From Apostichopus japonicus (Eukaryota > Echinodermata > Holothuroidea > Aspidochirotida > Stichopodidae): 64,000 nt of DNA. The stretch is from the NCBI RefSeq assembly GCF_037975245.1, contig NC_092567.1:3225214-3289213 (forward strand). The letters are read 5' to 3'. Within the stretch, counting starts at the first letter, position 1. Each line of letters begins with the position of its first letter. Positions 46,870 to 59,980 of the stretch are shown here, in pieces. A program made the translations under genes and the position numbers. The notes beneath the pieces were generated by a model. That model searched no databases. It was not told where the DNA came from and saw only the letters and a list, made by a program, of their open reading frames with translations.

Positions 46870-47835
46870 ACCTGGTATCCAGTACTCATTAGTTCTCTGA
46901 CGGTTGGTTCCAACATGGCCTACGGATTACTATTGTCAGATTGAGTTAACATTTTTTTATTGATAATTGAATGGATGCTAACAACCCTTTTGTTTTATTT
47001 CTCTGTTTCTCCAATAATTAACAAAACACTACTTTTACTGAAATATTGTAAGTCAAGCAGCGTCCACAGTGCATCCTATTTGCTTATCGTAGCTATATTT
47101 ATTGCAAGTGGAACGGTCTGAATAACATTTGCAATTCCAAGAACGCATACATACGATTAAGAAAATAAAATTGGTACACTTTTGTTTTACAATACTATAG
47201 ATGCACTCCACGATAATGCTAAACATTTTAACTGAATCTTTGTATTTGCAAACACTGTGCCAGGCGATGACTATGGTCTTTTTCTTTTCCCAAATGATTT
47301 GAATAATAATGACAAAACTACTATACTAACATATAATGGTGAATTCCAGTAACATAATTAGATGCACGTTCCAACTTGCATACGTGGCCAACCGTGTATT
47401 TTTCTTTTCTTTTCTGGGGACCTATTATTTGAAGGATAACCGTTGACGTAATTTCAGTATCTGCTCATCTGTCCAAGTCCATCATATCACAATTTCTTCA
47501 TTAAAGGATTAGATGGTAAAGATGAATGTTTTTCTTCTTATTTGGGGGTCAAACTAAAAGATCTTCGTAGCCGGGAAAGAAAAATGATTATGACGATTAG
47601 AAACTTTTCCCAAATTAATCAGGGATAATTATTTTTTTGTCGGAAATATAAATAGTTGTAATTATATATAAGAATTTAAAAGATGAAATCAGTCCATAAC
47701 TTCAATAAAAAAATAATAATATGGCGTGAAACAATTTGTTTATTTATTTGGATATAGAAAAGCATAATACTATAAAAACAAAATGTTTAATATTGTTATT
47801 AACATCTGCGTATCGTTCATGATGTATATGATTGA
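46870..47835. other. AT-rich spacer, no gene seen
   Basis: No frames, splice pairs or repeats worth recording. Confidence 0.5.
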
Positions 47836-47837
47836 TA

Positions 47838-48275
47838 CTATATCATCGTTAGTAGTTTAGACTGATAGATTGTGACGATTAAATATTTAACGGTTGTCAT
47901 ATTTCAGACATTTACCTTGTTTGACTCTGTATGACTAGTTCACACTACCACAGACCCTACACATCTAATATAGACAAGTAGTCATATTTATTTAATCAGC
48001 TGAATGTATCTAATGTATACTTTCTTTAATTTATATCACGTGACTACTTGACTCTATATCATCGTTAGTAATTTAGACTGAGAGTTTGTGACGATTAAAT
48101 AGTTAACGTTTGTCATATATCATATATTTACGTTGTTTGACTCTGTATGACTATTTCACACTACCACAGATCCTACACATGTAATATTAATATACAGGTA
48201 GTCATATTCATATAATCAGCTGAATGTATCTATTGTATACTTTCTAATGATTAATTGATATCGCGTGACTACTTA
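47838..48275. repeat. 215-bp tandem duplication
   Basis: CTATATCATCGTTAGTA starts one unit at 47838, and its relative starts the next at 48053. Both run through GACTCTGTATGACTA, CACACTACCACAGA and AATCAGCTGAATGTATCT to a CGTGACTACTT end. A diverged partial third piece (CAAGTAGTCATATTTA) is near 48449. Confidence 0.85.
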
Positions 48276-49011
48276 ACTCCCTACTACCTTCCTATACCCC
48301 CACCAATGACAACACTATCTGAATGCCGTCTACCATTTAATACATTTTCTTTCTTTAACATTCTATTTTTTTTAAAACTATTTCACACCTCCCTTACCTC
48401 CCACCCCCCTCCCCAAAAAAACAAATAACATGTATAATATAAACAGGCAAGTAGTCATATTTAAGTAATAACCTATTCATATCAATGGCTCTTTCTTCAA
48501 TTGTCACTGAATGAAGTACTTCACCCTACAACTCTCTCCTGATACCACCAACTCTACCCCTCTCTTCTAAGAGTTTATATATTTGACATCATTTTTTGAA
48601 TTTTCTCTTTAAATAACACCCGTCCCGACAACATGTTCTTATTTTTCACATTACTTTTTGAAACAAATGTATAGGCAATTACAAGAAAAATACACTTTAC
48701 TGAAGAAAAAAAAAAAAAAAAACCTAAGTATTTCAACGAATTTTCAACGATATAATATGACTCCAACAAGGCAAACATTACTATAATGTCCATTTGGATG
48801 CCAACAAAATCAGTAAGTCATTGCATCGCCGTGTGTTTAAGTAGTGAAGCCTTGAAAATAATGAGGGCGCTTTGCGTTATACTGCAAAAAGCCAGATCAT
48901 TTGTACGTTTGCATATACATACATTGTGCATTCGACTTTGAAATTGAATTTGATTTTACCCGTTTTTGTGAAAGAGTAGGTGTACTTTGCAAAACAGAGC
49001 CATGTTATGGC

Positions 49012-49021
49012 GACCAGACTG
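49012..49021 (+). other. Weak candidate first coding exon end
   Basis: ATGGCGACCAGACTG is followed directly by GTAAGT on the plus strand, giving a five-residue MATRL start exon with a donor. Single-motif evidence only; no downstream exon was found. Confidence 0.15.
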
Positions 49022-49024
49022 GTA

Positions 49025-52000
49025 AGTACTATACTCCTGACTTAAGAATCAAGTCTGATTTTTTGTATCGCCTCTAATGACTTGAATAAGTGGAGTGTTT
49101 TGTGCAACTTTTAATATCTAGAAGTGTAATTTCATCTAAGAGGCACATGGCAAACATTTTTCTTGCTTGCATTATTTTAGTGCTCCACTCAGATATTGTC
49201 ATAGTTGTCCCTTGAAAATGTAACCCTCCCCACCCTCCCCCCTTCCGCAACTTAATTTGTGTAATACTTCCATATTAGTCTGTGCATGCAGGTCTGAGAA
49301 ATAATGTTACAAATTGGGTAGTAGTTTATGCAAGATTACATATCCCACCAAGGGGCAAGGCTACGTACATAAACATAAGTTAGGCTACGCCTATTTCCTA
49401 GTACTGAAATGTTAGTGATACGCCCATGATATCATAACCGTCATCCCATGTTATTATAGCATGTGGATCTATCGTTAGGTATACATTTTTTAAGTAAAAT
49501 GAGGTGGTGATAATTTTTTCACTAGGCTTTTAGTCATATCGCATTCAAAAGGACAGCCGGTCTAGGGGCTAGGCTAACTATATCCAGGGTCCAGTGAATT
49601 GCAATACAGCAGCTGGACGACACTAGGAAAGTAATTATATTCCTATGTAATTGCTTCTTCTATTGCTTCCTAAGAATTACCTGTGAAACTACAGTCCACT
49701 GCTACATTTTTCACGATTTGGGCACCCAAGTGCAGCACGCGATATTTCCATTTCGAGTGACTAATGTCAACTTTATCACTTTAGTTATTTCAAAGACGTA
49801 GTTTTGGTATTACACTCCGTTACTGTCTTGCCGTACAAGCAAAGCGCCCCAGTTAAATGGGTGGCTTCAGTATATGTCGCATGACGTCATTCTCCCTACT
49901 TCAATTTCTATGGGTGATGCATATCTTACGCACCACAATTGATCACGGCGTCATATATGCTAGTGTGATTAGATTTACAGCCACCCCCCCCCCCCCACTT
50001 CCATTTCATATTTTGAACTTCGATGTGTGTTCTGTTTTATTTGTTTATTAAATTATTGATTATTATCAGTACTTTGACTAATTAAACACCTAAAACATGG
50101 AGCAATCATTATCCCATCACTGAACTTTGTATCAATTTGATACTATTGTTGGCTTAGGATGAATTGTCACAATCTGTCAGCTGGCGGTATACCATAAACC
50201 GCGGTGTTAACGAGACGATATATCTCTGTTACTGCAAGACCACAAAATCACACCATGAAGAAAGAAAGAAGTCATTAATATTACTGCCAGACATCATTAT
50301 AGGTAAATGTTATAAATTTATAAACTGAGTCAAAGAGAGTGAAAACAAGAAAAGGATTGAAATCTATGTTGAAACAAGTCTATGAAGCAAACCCTCAAAT
50401 TCACGACATAAAATTAGAAAATAAAATAGAATTGGATATTGGCAGCGATGTATAATGAACATTCTCAGCAAATTTACACTTTCGTTTTCATTTTAGGGGA
50501 CAGTTTAAGGAAAACCCTGCAGACGGGTGTGACAAAATATTACCTAACAAAGGCCCCCCAAAAATGATAACATATATTGATAAACATTATGACGTTGTCA
50601 ATACCTAGAAACAGACATACGTGGTATCCAGTGCAGTTGAGGACGAACGGGGAAGGGAAAGGACATTGGACGGGAGAAATGAATCCAGTAAGAATATAGT
50701 GGCCAGGGTGACGGTACCATTGATATACCAGTTTTTACCAAATTTACCAAATGAGATTCAATGAGGAAGTTCATCTCGATTTAAGGTTAATACAATGGAG
50801 GGAATCCGCAAGGAACACCCCCCCCCCCTCCCCCTCCCGGCCTAATGCGTGCAGAGACGTCAATGATCAACACAGTGGATATTGACAAGGAGAGATCCTC
50901 GTATGGGGACGAGGAGTGAAATTCATTTCTTCAAGAATGTAAACAAGGACAATTTTAAACCGTTAAAATTCCTGCCTGTAGATGATTCAGATATTGCCCA
51001 AAGTACGCTATAAAATCATACAATGTTCACCAGATGCCACATTGAGCAATATACTTTACGATCATTTTATTATACGCTTTTGAATACTTGTAATACGTTG
51101 GACGTTTAAAATCTTTCAAAAGGCACACAAGACGTTGAAATTACAAGTTAGTACATAGATTACGTGTTTCACAGAGATAACAATGTTGACAATATTTCTC
51201 TGGTTAATTTTCTTTTATTGCTTCCATTGACATTACAAAATCAATACATATCAATAATTTCATTATATATAGATTCTAACATACGAACTTATGATATAGT
51301 AACAGATAAGCGGGATTAATCGGTTGTGGTTGCATCACAATGAGAGACCGGGATCGCCTCAAAGGGAACTAGTGTGTTTGTTGAAAAAATAATATATTGT
51401 ACAATCATACATAAATACGTAAGATACTAAAACAAACGAAAGAAAAGGTTAACAATTATTTCCTAGGAAATATCTAATATCATAAACAGATACTGCAACG
51501 CAGTGTTTTATTCCACATTTATATGTTAGTCGGTGTTTGCAGTTATGTAAATATATTCAGTTTTGCGGGGGCGGGCTTGGGTTATATTGGTAGACTTTAC
51601 GGCTTCATAATATCCAGTTGCGTTAAGGCAAAAACGACAAAAACTGAACTACATTGAAGAGATCATGAATATTCAATAATTGTCAACCAGCATCATTAAT
51701 TAGAAGAAGCAACATAACGATATAAGAAGATGAAAAATATGTAAGGAGGGCCGATCATTGCATTAAAGGTTCATGTTAAATATACAGAAAATTATCTTCG
51801 TTGCTATCATGTTAAAATCTTACTATAATACGTCAGTCACGTGTTCATATTGTCTTCAAATAAACACCTTTATAGATCATAATAATGGAACAAAAAACTA
51901 GATTAAAAAACAAAACATGTCATTGTTATTAATTAATGTCTAAGACAACGTTTCAGTATCATTTTGAATAACACAATCAATGGTATAACGGTAGACAGCC

Positions 52001-52625
52001 AGTTATTGTTATTATGATAACATTTCACAATATTCTTCTAATATTCACTGTATTACGCGTGAGTAATATCAAAGATTAATTCATAAAAAAGAAATAGCAT
52101 GAACGAAAGAAAGCAACTAAATCTTGAAAGAAAGTAAAATTAATAAAAGGATGAAGAAGAATGCAATCTAACAATTAATGACTAAATATAACAATAGTTA
52201 GAGCAAGCATTAGGTATGGTCTTATAATTGTTCTAAATCAATAGAAAATATCGGAATATAAAGAAATAAAGAAGATCTGAAATAAAATGAAACCAGAAGA
52301 ACCATTTAAAAGACGCATTAAGATAACAATAAAAGAATAAAATTAAAAGTATATACTAAACAGAGCCGAGCTTTGTATTTAAGGATTACTTGATATATGA
52401 ATAATATTATCAGCTTTACTACGCCAAAATTATTTAATGCTAAAACAATAACTGTTTAACGTTCTGCTTATATACCTTATAAAACAAGACTGTATATGAA
52501 GCAATTAATAAAGGCAAAATGTAATATTTCAAAACTTATTCAAATCTACGAGTCTTGTATAGAAACGGTATTTCCAAGTTCAAATGTAATATCTCACAAA
52601 TGCGTAAAGTGACCTATAGGGACTT
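49025..52625. other. AT-rich spacer, no gene seen
   Basis: 3.6 kb without a recognised gene or element. The piece around 51890-52010 resembles 54610-54720 in order (ATTAATTAAT, CTAAGA, AATAACACAATC), suggesting an old duplication, but the match is too decayed to delimit. Confidence 0.45.
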
Positions 52626-52627
52626 GC

Positions 52628-53150
52628 TCGTCAATATCTTACCTATCATGTAGTATTAAAATGATAGATAGCTTACCAAAATGATCGATGGCTTACCTAT
52701 CTTGTAAAATGAAAATGATCGTTAGCTTACCTATCACATAATATTAAAATGATCAATAGCTTACCTATCACATAATATTAAAATGATCGATAGCTTACCT
52801 ATCACATAATATTAAAATGATCGATAGCTTACCTATCTTGTAAAATGAAAATGATCGTTAGCTTACCTATCACATAATATTAAAATGATCGATAGCTTAC
52901 CTATCACATAATATTAAAATGATCGATAGCTTACCTATCTTGTAAAATGAAAATGATCGTTAGCTTACCTATCACATAATATTAAAATGATCGATAGCTT
53001 ACCTATCACATCATATTAAAATGATCGATAGCTTACCAATCACATAATAATAAAATGATCGATAGCTTACCTATCACATACTATTAAAATTATCGATTAC
53101 TTACCAATCAAATGATATTAACATGATCGATAGCTTAACTATCTTGTAAA
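52628..53150. repeat. 34-bp minisatellite with higher-order structure
   Basis: Units of ATGATCGATAGCTTACCTAT followed by CACATAATATTAAA. A variant unit carrying CTTGTAAAATGAAA and ATCGTT occurs at 52701, 52837 and 52939, that is 4 and then 3 units apart (136 and 102 bp). Each unit holds the inverted pair GATAG/CTATC around CTTAC. On the minus strand each reads ATAGGTAAGCTATC, a perfect-looking 5' splice-site consensus. The last units diverge. Confidence 0.92.
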
Positions 53151-53572
53151 TTTCTTTTTGAATTGATATGTACTAAGCTATGGGTATTGTCATTGTCACA
53201 TACCTTTAAACAAAGTTTGGATGTTTTTCAATCCAAAGTCAAACCAAGGAAGTGAAAACATGAAGAAAATAACATTTTGCTGTCAGTGACATCACACTTG
53301 ACATCACACCTGTTATGACAGCACACCTGTTTGCTTCAGGTTCACTTCGGTACATACTGTTACAATCTCAGCTATAGATATCTCCAAAACGGCAAAGTAG
53401 GAATTGGATAAAAATTATACCAGGATGTTTAGTATATAAGTCAAATGTACATTTTCATCTTGACTTTCATTTTTAAGATGATCGACGTTACAGTCAGTTT
53501 TGATTCAAAACATAACGAAAAAAAGCTAGCAATAATGGGAACCTGTCTATCTCATGAATGCCTGTAGACTCT

Positions 53573-53914
53573 CAAGGGCGTAGGAACGGGGGGGGGGGCT
53601 GGGGGAAATATGGAGGGGCGGAAGCATCATTCCGCCCCCCCCCCCCCCGCTTCGCAAGTCAGAAAACCCCTTTTTTATTTCCAAATGAGAAAAAAATCTC
53701 ATTTGGAGCACCAAATTGCCAGGTGAAAATGCAAAAGTTTTTACAAGATGGAGTGGGTGTTAAAGTGTGCTACAATGCACCAAATTGCATATGAGGCCAC
53801 CTGAAAATGCCAAGAAATCAAAACAGGAGGGGACACCCCCTCCCCTTAGACCCCTCCCCTAGGCCGGGCATCAGTCTTCAGCCCCCCACTCAAAAGTACC
53901 TTCCTACGCCACTG
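53573..53914. mobile_element. Short TIR element, GCCTGTAG flanks
   Basis: The left CAAGGGCGTAGGAACG (53573) and right TTCCTACGCCACTG (ending 53914) are inverted with two mismatches. GCCTGTAG is present at 53560-53567 and again at 53914-53921, consistent with an 8-bp target duplication displaced by five bases on the left. Inside are G and C runs and two CACCAAATTGC phrases. No coding sequence. Confidence 0.6.
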
Positions 53915-53984
53915 CCTGTAGTTATGTTACCAATCTTACATTGACGTCATATCACCATACCTGGAGAGATTGAACTAATACTTT

Positions 53985-54169
53985 TTAAGAAAACGTCACC
54001 CAGGAAAGAACCTGGGCACGAAAACCAAACTACCCAACGACTGATCCGCTCTCAACCCCAGTCCCCTTGCATCGGGACTGTGACTGTGTGATCATCGTCA
54101 GGTATGCATCACCATTCCCGAAGGGAACAGATACTACACATGATCTTAGCCAAAAGGCTGAGAAGCGAT
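53985..54169 (-). ncRNA. U2 snRNA-like locus with non-canonical 3' body
   Basis: On the minus strand from 54169, ATCGCTTCTC, AGCCTTTTGGCTAAGATCA and GTGTAGTATCTGTTC reproduce the first 40-odd nucleotides of U2, including the branch-point recognition sequence (GUAGUA). I see only two or so changes against canonical metazoan U2. After that the sequence departs: stem IIa is replaced by a UUCG-capped hairpin (TTCCCTTCGGGAA). There follow a 7-bp stem CAGTCCC/GGGACTG (54059-54080), a U-rich TTTGGTTTTCG that could stand in for an Sm site (54018-54032), and a terminal CCCAGG/CCTGGG hairpin (53999-54016). Total span to the last hairpin is about 185 nt, close to true U2. It could be a U2 variant, a U2-headed SINE or a pseudogene. 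Confidence 0.65.
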
Positions 54170-54174
54170 GATCA

Positions 54175-56320
54175 ATGCATCCTTAACTTGACTGTTACTT
54201 ACGAAGAGTTCTAAGCGTTAACACTAAATAGAAACGTTTGTATGTTTGTTTGTTGGTGAACTATTTTGAGCGTTCATGTTATATTCTTCGTGCGCTGATG
54301 GGATCAGTTAATACAAAAAATGGGATATGCCGTAAAATTGATAATAAACTAAATTATTAAAATGCTGATTTGAAACAAACAGATCATAAATCAATCAAAA
54401 CAATAATAAAGCGAAGCTTAACATAATAATATAATAATACATGAAAATAATCATAGAATAAGATGAATCATAGATGAAGTTATTGAAGTCTCAGTTACGT
54501 AATATACAGAATATACATTTTTATTTTAAATCATATATGATATGACGTCATCTTACTGTCTTCATGTTAAGAACGATAAATCATAGGAATTTATATAAAT
54601 GAAGAAATGCTGACTTAGAACAAACATGTCACAGATATTAATTAATATCACCTCTAAGATCTTGTAGAACGATTTTAATAACACAATGGAGTTGTAGATA
54701 ACCAATGAATGTCATTTAGTCATAATGTTGACACGATTAATGTGGCTCTACTCTTGTTAGATTTAAGACATTACGTAACCGATACGTCACAGTTTACATC
54801 AAACTTTAGTAAAAGGGAGAACGAAGAAAAAGTGTTATCATGCACTCCTAGTTACCGAGTGTATGTGGATACAGTATGTAGAGATTTAAACCAGAGCATT
54901 CCAAACATGTCTGCGTAGTACTGAGTAGTGGATTGTTTTTGTGGGGGTAGGGGGTGGAAGGTAGAGATATGGGTCTGGAATTGGGATGAATCATAACATT
55001 ACATACAATTGGACCAATGAAGGATGTTATACCCTGCACACGAGGAGTGCGTGGAGAGCGAGAGCAGGTCCAGCAATATCTAATCACGGACACACGAGTA
55101 GGTGAACAAACCTTTCTCTTCATTTTCGAAAGTAACGACGACTTAGTTACAAATTAGGAAACAATACAATTAGAAAAAACTACGGCACATTACCGTTTTA
55201 TTCCCATTCTACAAATTAGCGTTCTGGTGGTGCAAATAACTACTATAACATCTACTTGGTCACCAATGTTATGGGTACGTCTCTAACCGCTCCAACCGCT
55301 CCAACCGCCCACCCCCCCCTCCACCCACCCCACCCCTCCACATAAACACACAGGGATTGTGCTCTCTTTCTTCCCTCTCTCAATAGTTGACATCCAAGAA
55401 AATATAGTCTCCTATACTGATGACGTAGTGGTTGATGGATGACGTCATTAGAAGCTTGATTGGCTCTTAGTAATTTGAGTTTGGCTTGAAGAGCAAACGA
55501 AATTAGAGTTAGAAAAGAAAGCATATGGGGACAGTAATGTTATTATTAAAACGTTAGAAGTGACTTGTTGTACACTTTATAATAAAATACTAAGTAGCCT
55601 ATATGATCATGTAAGATATCAACTGTTTGTTTGGAGTTCTTTGTAGTAAACTAAGAGTTTACAAACCTACTATCTTGATAGGAGGGAGAAGGAATCCACT
55701 AGACACCCCTTCCCCTTCTCCGGAAAAAGAAAAGAAAACGCTAGCAATGAAATTCAAATTATGTATGCTACCTGTGGTCAAACTTTATATTATATTATAT
55801 TATTATTATTTAATTGTAGACGAGTTTCTCATAATTAATCATTCTTTCTAAGATGTATTCTCTGTTAAGGTTTCGTTTTAAATTTCATCGAGTTAAATTC
55901 AAGAGACATAAATAGTAAATGTGTTGGTTGTTTCTTCAAGTTGGTAATCAGTGACGTCACCATACTATTTCAGTTGGTGGTAAAGATGAGGTCGCTGTCT
56001 CTTAATAAGAGACAAATAGTGTACAGTGAACTTATTACAAACGTTAGGTAGACATCAGATTAAGAAATGGTCACAGGATAACATTTATGTCCCCATCATC
56101 CACCCTCTAGTCCCCCAAACGACATCAATGTGATTAACAAAGCCTACCAAATTATAATTGTAAACTTTAGCGCGCAAAACTAAGTAGTTGAACATGTAGC
56201 ATATTAAAGGATGACTTTAAATTGTCTTGAGAATAAAGGCATTTGATGACGTCACAATCATACTAGACTAGTTGCATGTGTATTATACTGGAGTTCTATC
56301 TGGGACTCTTTGTAGTATTT
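54175..56320. other. AT-rich spacer, no gene seen
   Basis: Several ACGTCAT-containing stretches and small frames occur, but nothing can be assigned. A C-rich run lies at 55280-55340. Confidence 0.45.
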
Positions 56321-56350
56321 GGGAGATGTTAACAGTGTACAACCTAAATC

Positions 56351-56467
56351 TTTATTAGTTTCCTTCTCACTGAAATTACTGCCATCGTTTTGAGGATTGA
56401 GTGAAGGTCGTCACAGTCCTGCTGATGATTGGCGACGCCAGATTAACATGCATCTTGTTTTGAGCTG
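56351..56467 (-). other. Possible terminal (3' UTR) exon
   Basis: On the minus strand TTTCTATCTTACAG precedes CTCAAAACAAGATGC at 56467, and AATAAA, a polyadenylation signal, occurs at 56351-56356. With the exon-like piece at 56956-57024 it would make the 3' end of a minus-strand transcript. Confidence 0.3.
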
Positions 56468-56483
56468 TAAGATAGAAATAAAA

Positions 56484-56484
<1 letters not shown>

Positions 56485-56515
<31 letters not shown>
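56485..56515. repeat. AT microsatellite
   Basis: About 31 bp of alternating AT. Confidence 0.95.
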
Positions 56516-56518
<3 letters not shown>

Positions 56519-56955
56519 GTTATATTGTTATCATGAGCCGAACAACATACTTATTAGTACAATAATGGGGAAGTGATACCTAAGCAACCCCATTTCCCCG
56601 GAAAAAAAAAAAAAAAAAAAACTTCAGCAGTACCTTGAGCCAACAAGTAATTTAACCCACCAACAAAACACCGCCACACTGGAAACAAGCCAACGATGTT
56701 TCTGTTAATGGAAGAAACTTATTGCTCATTTCCATTTGTTAATGAAAAATATAATAAAACCAATTATAGTTGAAGCAAATGATATTAGTGACCAGATAAA
56801 ATTAGAAAATCACAGATATAGGAATACAAATTATGGTTAATGGTGGAGATTAATTTTAATATATTAGGATTTACAGTTAAAAATAACACACACAATCACT
56901 GTTAACAAATATAATTTTCAATACTAAGGTAGAGAGTATTCAGCTGTATTGACTT

Positions 56956-57024
56956 ACAGTTACTTGTGCCTTGCATGGTTGAAGTTCGACAAGCTCAACT
57001 GGTAACTCCTCTCATCGAACCCCT
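56956..57024 (-). CDS. Possible C-terminal exon, minus strand
   Basis: The acceptor CCTCTTGTTTAG precedes 57024 and the donor GTAAGTCAAT follows 56956. Read in phase 0 the exon encodes GFDERSYQLSLSNFNHARHK and a stop, leaving two bases before the donor. This would be a last coding exon with an intron in the 3' UTR. Its phase fits a 36-bp exon-like piece at 59981-60016. The protein is not recognised, and a non-coding spliced RNA is equally possible. Confidence 0.35.
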
Positions 57025-58124
57025 AAACAAGAGGAAAATATAAGTTATAATTTGTTATAAATAATACAGAAACAAAGACAATGCAGTATAGTTAAAGGTT
57101 GTAAATATTCATCAGATGCAGCCACATAAGAAGTGTTATTTCAGATCAATCGATTCATGTTAAACGTTGCATGTTTTCAAATGTCTTGGAAATTGTTTTC
57201 CTGTTCATTATTATTATTTCAGTTATTATTTTAGGGAATCCAAACGAGTACGTCTTGCAAATATTTTAGTACTGAACATGATATAGACATGAAGGCTAAA
57301 TCTATGAAACCATGGTCAATTATGCTGTGGTCGCTTTGATTCTATGCTTGAAAGGATTTGTGAAGATTGGATTATATACAAAGTTATACCATTGGCTTGA
57401 AATATTGGAAATAAGTATATATATAACAACATGAATAGCATGTATCAACACATATTGACTCATAGCACGAGGATATAATCCTTTCTCAATCTATAAAAAA
57501 GGTTTCTGTGTAAAACAGTATTACTGTACAAGAATCAGTTCACTTATCTCCACACCCCATCCTCTTCCCTGCTGGTAACCATCAAATGACATATTCAGGG
57601 GATTTCCCATTGATATCACGATGACTCAATTAATACAACCCAATGTACTATCACACATTGGTGCGATAAAGGGAAATGTTCCGTCCTGTTTATAAGCTGA
57701 TCCCGTCTAGCTGAGTAGCCATTTTCAATTCAATTGCAAAGTTTAACATTATCATCATTATTGAAGTTCAACAATCCCTTTCAAACATTCAATTTAATAG
57801 TTACAAAACCATATCCAGGTCACTCAGCTCTCATTATGTGCTTTTCTAAAGAATTCACAAATGTAGAAGACAAATCAAATTGGACATGGACTCATATCTT
57901 CTTCCTCAAGAACTTTGAAACCAATCGGATCATTTCATGTAAAAGTTAAATACAATGTTGGGTAGGCCGTGTCACTACTGTTGTACCTTAAATAAGGAAA
58001 TTCCCTGAATTGACCATTATTTACATGTAACGGGATAGTTATTTAGTCCATTCTCTTGAACATGCTAGACTGGATTCTGCTTTATGTTTTGTTTTGACGG
58101 AACTTGTGTTATCATAGGCATATT

Positions 58125-58345
58125 TTATCTTCAGTGGAAAGCTATGAACGCCGGTGCCTCCAATCATAAGGTCCCGAGTTCGAGTTACTCCAAGATTAAT
58201 TAATGTCGTCCAGTTAAAGATAATTCATAATAATGGGCGTTAAATATGAATCTAAGAGACTGACTTCGGTCAGCGTACTGCTTTGATAAGCCGATGATGG
58301 CTTCTTTGTGAGTTCCTGCTTGCAGAAGGATACAAAATCCATATA
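58125..58345 (+). repeat. tRNA-derived SINE-like element
   Basis: TCTTCAGTGGAAAGCTATG resembles an RNA polymerase III A box region, and CCCGAGTTCGAGTTACTCC is a B box about 45 bp downstream, the tRNA spacing. This is followed by a GGGCGTTAAATATGAATCTA segment typical of the tRNA-unrelated body of many SINEs. No intact tRNA fold with a CCA-ready acceptor stem is visible, so it is a retroposon head rather than a tRNA gene. Boundaries are approximate. Confidence 0.55.
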
Positions 58346-59980
58346 TGAACAGTTTATGTGCTAATAATAAATGCATATTATAGTGCGAAAGACTATTAAC
58401 AGTTTAAGCGTTAAATACGAAAAAACAGAGTCTTTCTTGCTATAGCGTTACCTTATTTTCCCAAATTATAATTTAATCATCGATACATCGTTCAGATTTA
58501 TAAACAAGTCGAATTAACCGTCCCAATAACACCAGTTTACAGATGACCGGTGGAAAGGGGGGGGGGGCGGACTCAGACCGGTGTAAAAAATAAGTATAAT
58601 TGTAATTCACTGAGCATTTGAAACTTATATACGCACTCTGTCCGTCTTTGCGCCGTTGTCGACTGCTTTCTTAAAAGAATCCGTGACAGTAATTCATTGC
58701 TAGCTAATTTGACTAACTTTAGTCAAATGTTTGGTAACATATAAAGAAATTGGCTTTCATATTGCAAAAGTAAATACAGACTAAAAACAACGGTGACCGT
58801 ATAAAAAAATAAACTGTAACATGTTGTGCTAACAAATAATCAATTAATTGAGATAAAAACCAGCGTAAATCGTTTCGAAATCTTACTGGAGGCTTTGAAC
58901 TGACACACATTTGGGAAGTATATTGCTCAATAAATGTTTTGTTTTTAAGGTTTATGTTGAGAGTTGACTCTCATGCACGCAGCTTCATCTCAAATCACTT
59001 TAGTGTCGTTAGCTACCTACACCGTTGCTGTCATGTCTTTTATATAAACGGACCTGAACTGTAACTTGATGCACCCCTCCTACATTTAATCCACTCTGTA
59101 ATGGATTACGGTATGACGTCATCACTCAGTCACTAAAACAGCAACCATTCATTTTTACTAGTTTCATTATATGTAATATAACAACAGTTGGCTCCGAGTT
59201 TGTGATTGTATAATTTTAAGTATGCTTTCGTTTCACGATGATTTATGATGCTATAACCCAGCGGATACCCTCCGAAACCATCCCCAGCCCCCTACCGAAA
59301 TGATTGTATTATATCAAAGAATACCGGTAACACTGTTGAATCGTCATATGACATTTAACGATATTAATGTATTATGTCAGTTGCTCTCACAGTCAATAAA
59401 CTGTTAACATTTGTTTCGCGGAGAAATTAATGAACACATGAGTTACTGGAAGAAATTTACTGATAAATATATTTGATACTTTTTGAATTGGTAACGAATT
59501 ATGATATGCACATCAACAGAGTGAAACAAAAGAAACATTAATCATCTGCCGGTGGGGATGGGGTGGGGGTGCGGGTGGGGGTGGGGGGGGGTTGTCAATG
59601 TGAAAGTTATCTTCAAATATTGTGTGAGGCTTGTAACGCTCCATAACATCTGACTAAACTTGTAGTATTAAAAAGTCTATCCGTTTCTTTGTTTAGCCTT
59701 TCCTTATCAATGTTGCAGAAGTAAGGTCATTAAGGCCTCACTCTACCTAAACTAGACATTGAGAACAGTGCTATCATAATTACCAGATACAAACTCGTAC
59801 CTGCCTATCTAAATTGACTGTTTGATACACAACAATTATAAATCTTTCCTTCCAGATGGGAAAAAATGTATAATACTATTTTGTCTTAATCTTTTGTTCC
59901 ACGGTAATTAGCACATTATTGCCTGCTACAAAATTGACGTTACCAATTAACAGTAGCATTAATCTATGTCTCTATTACCG

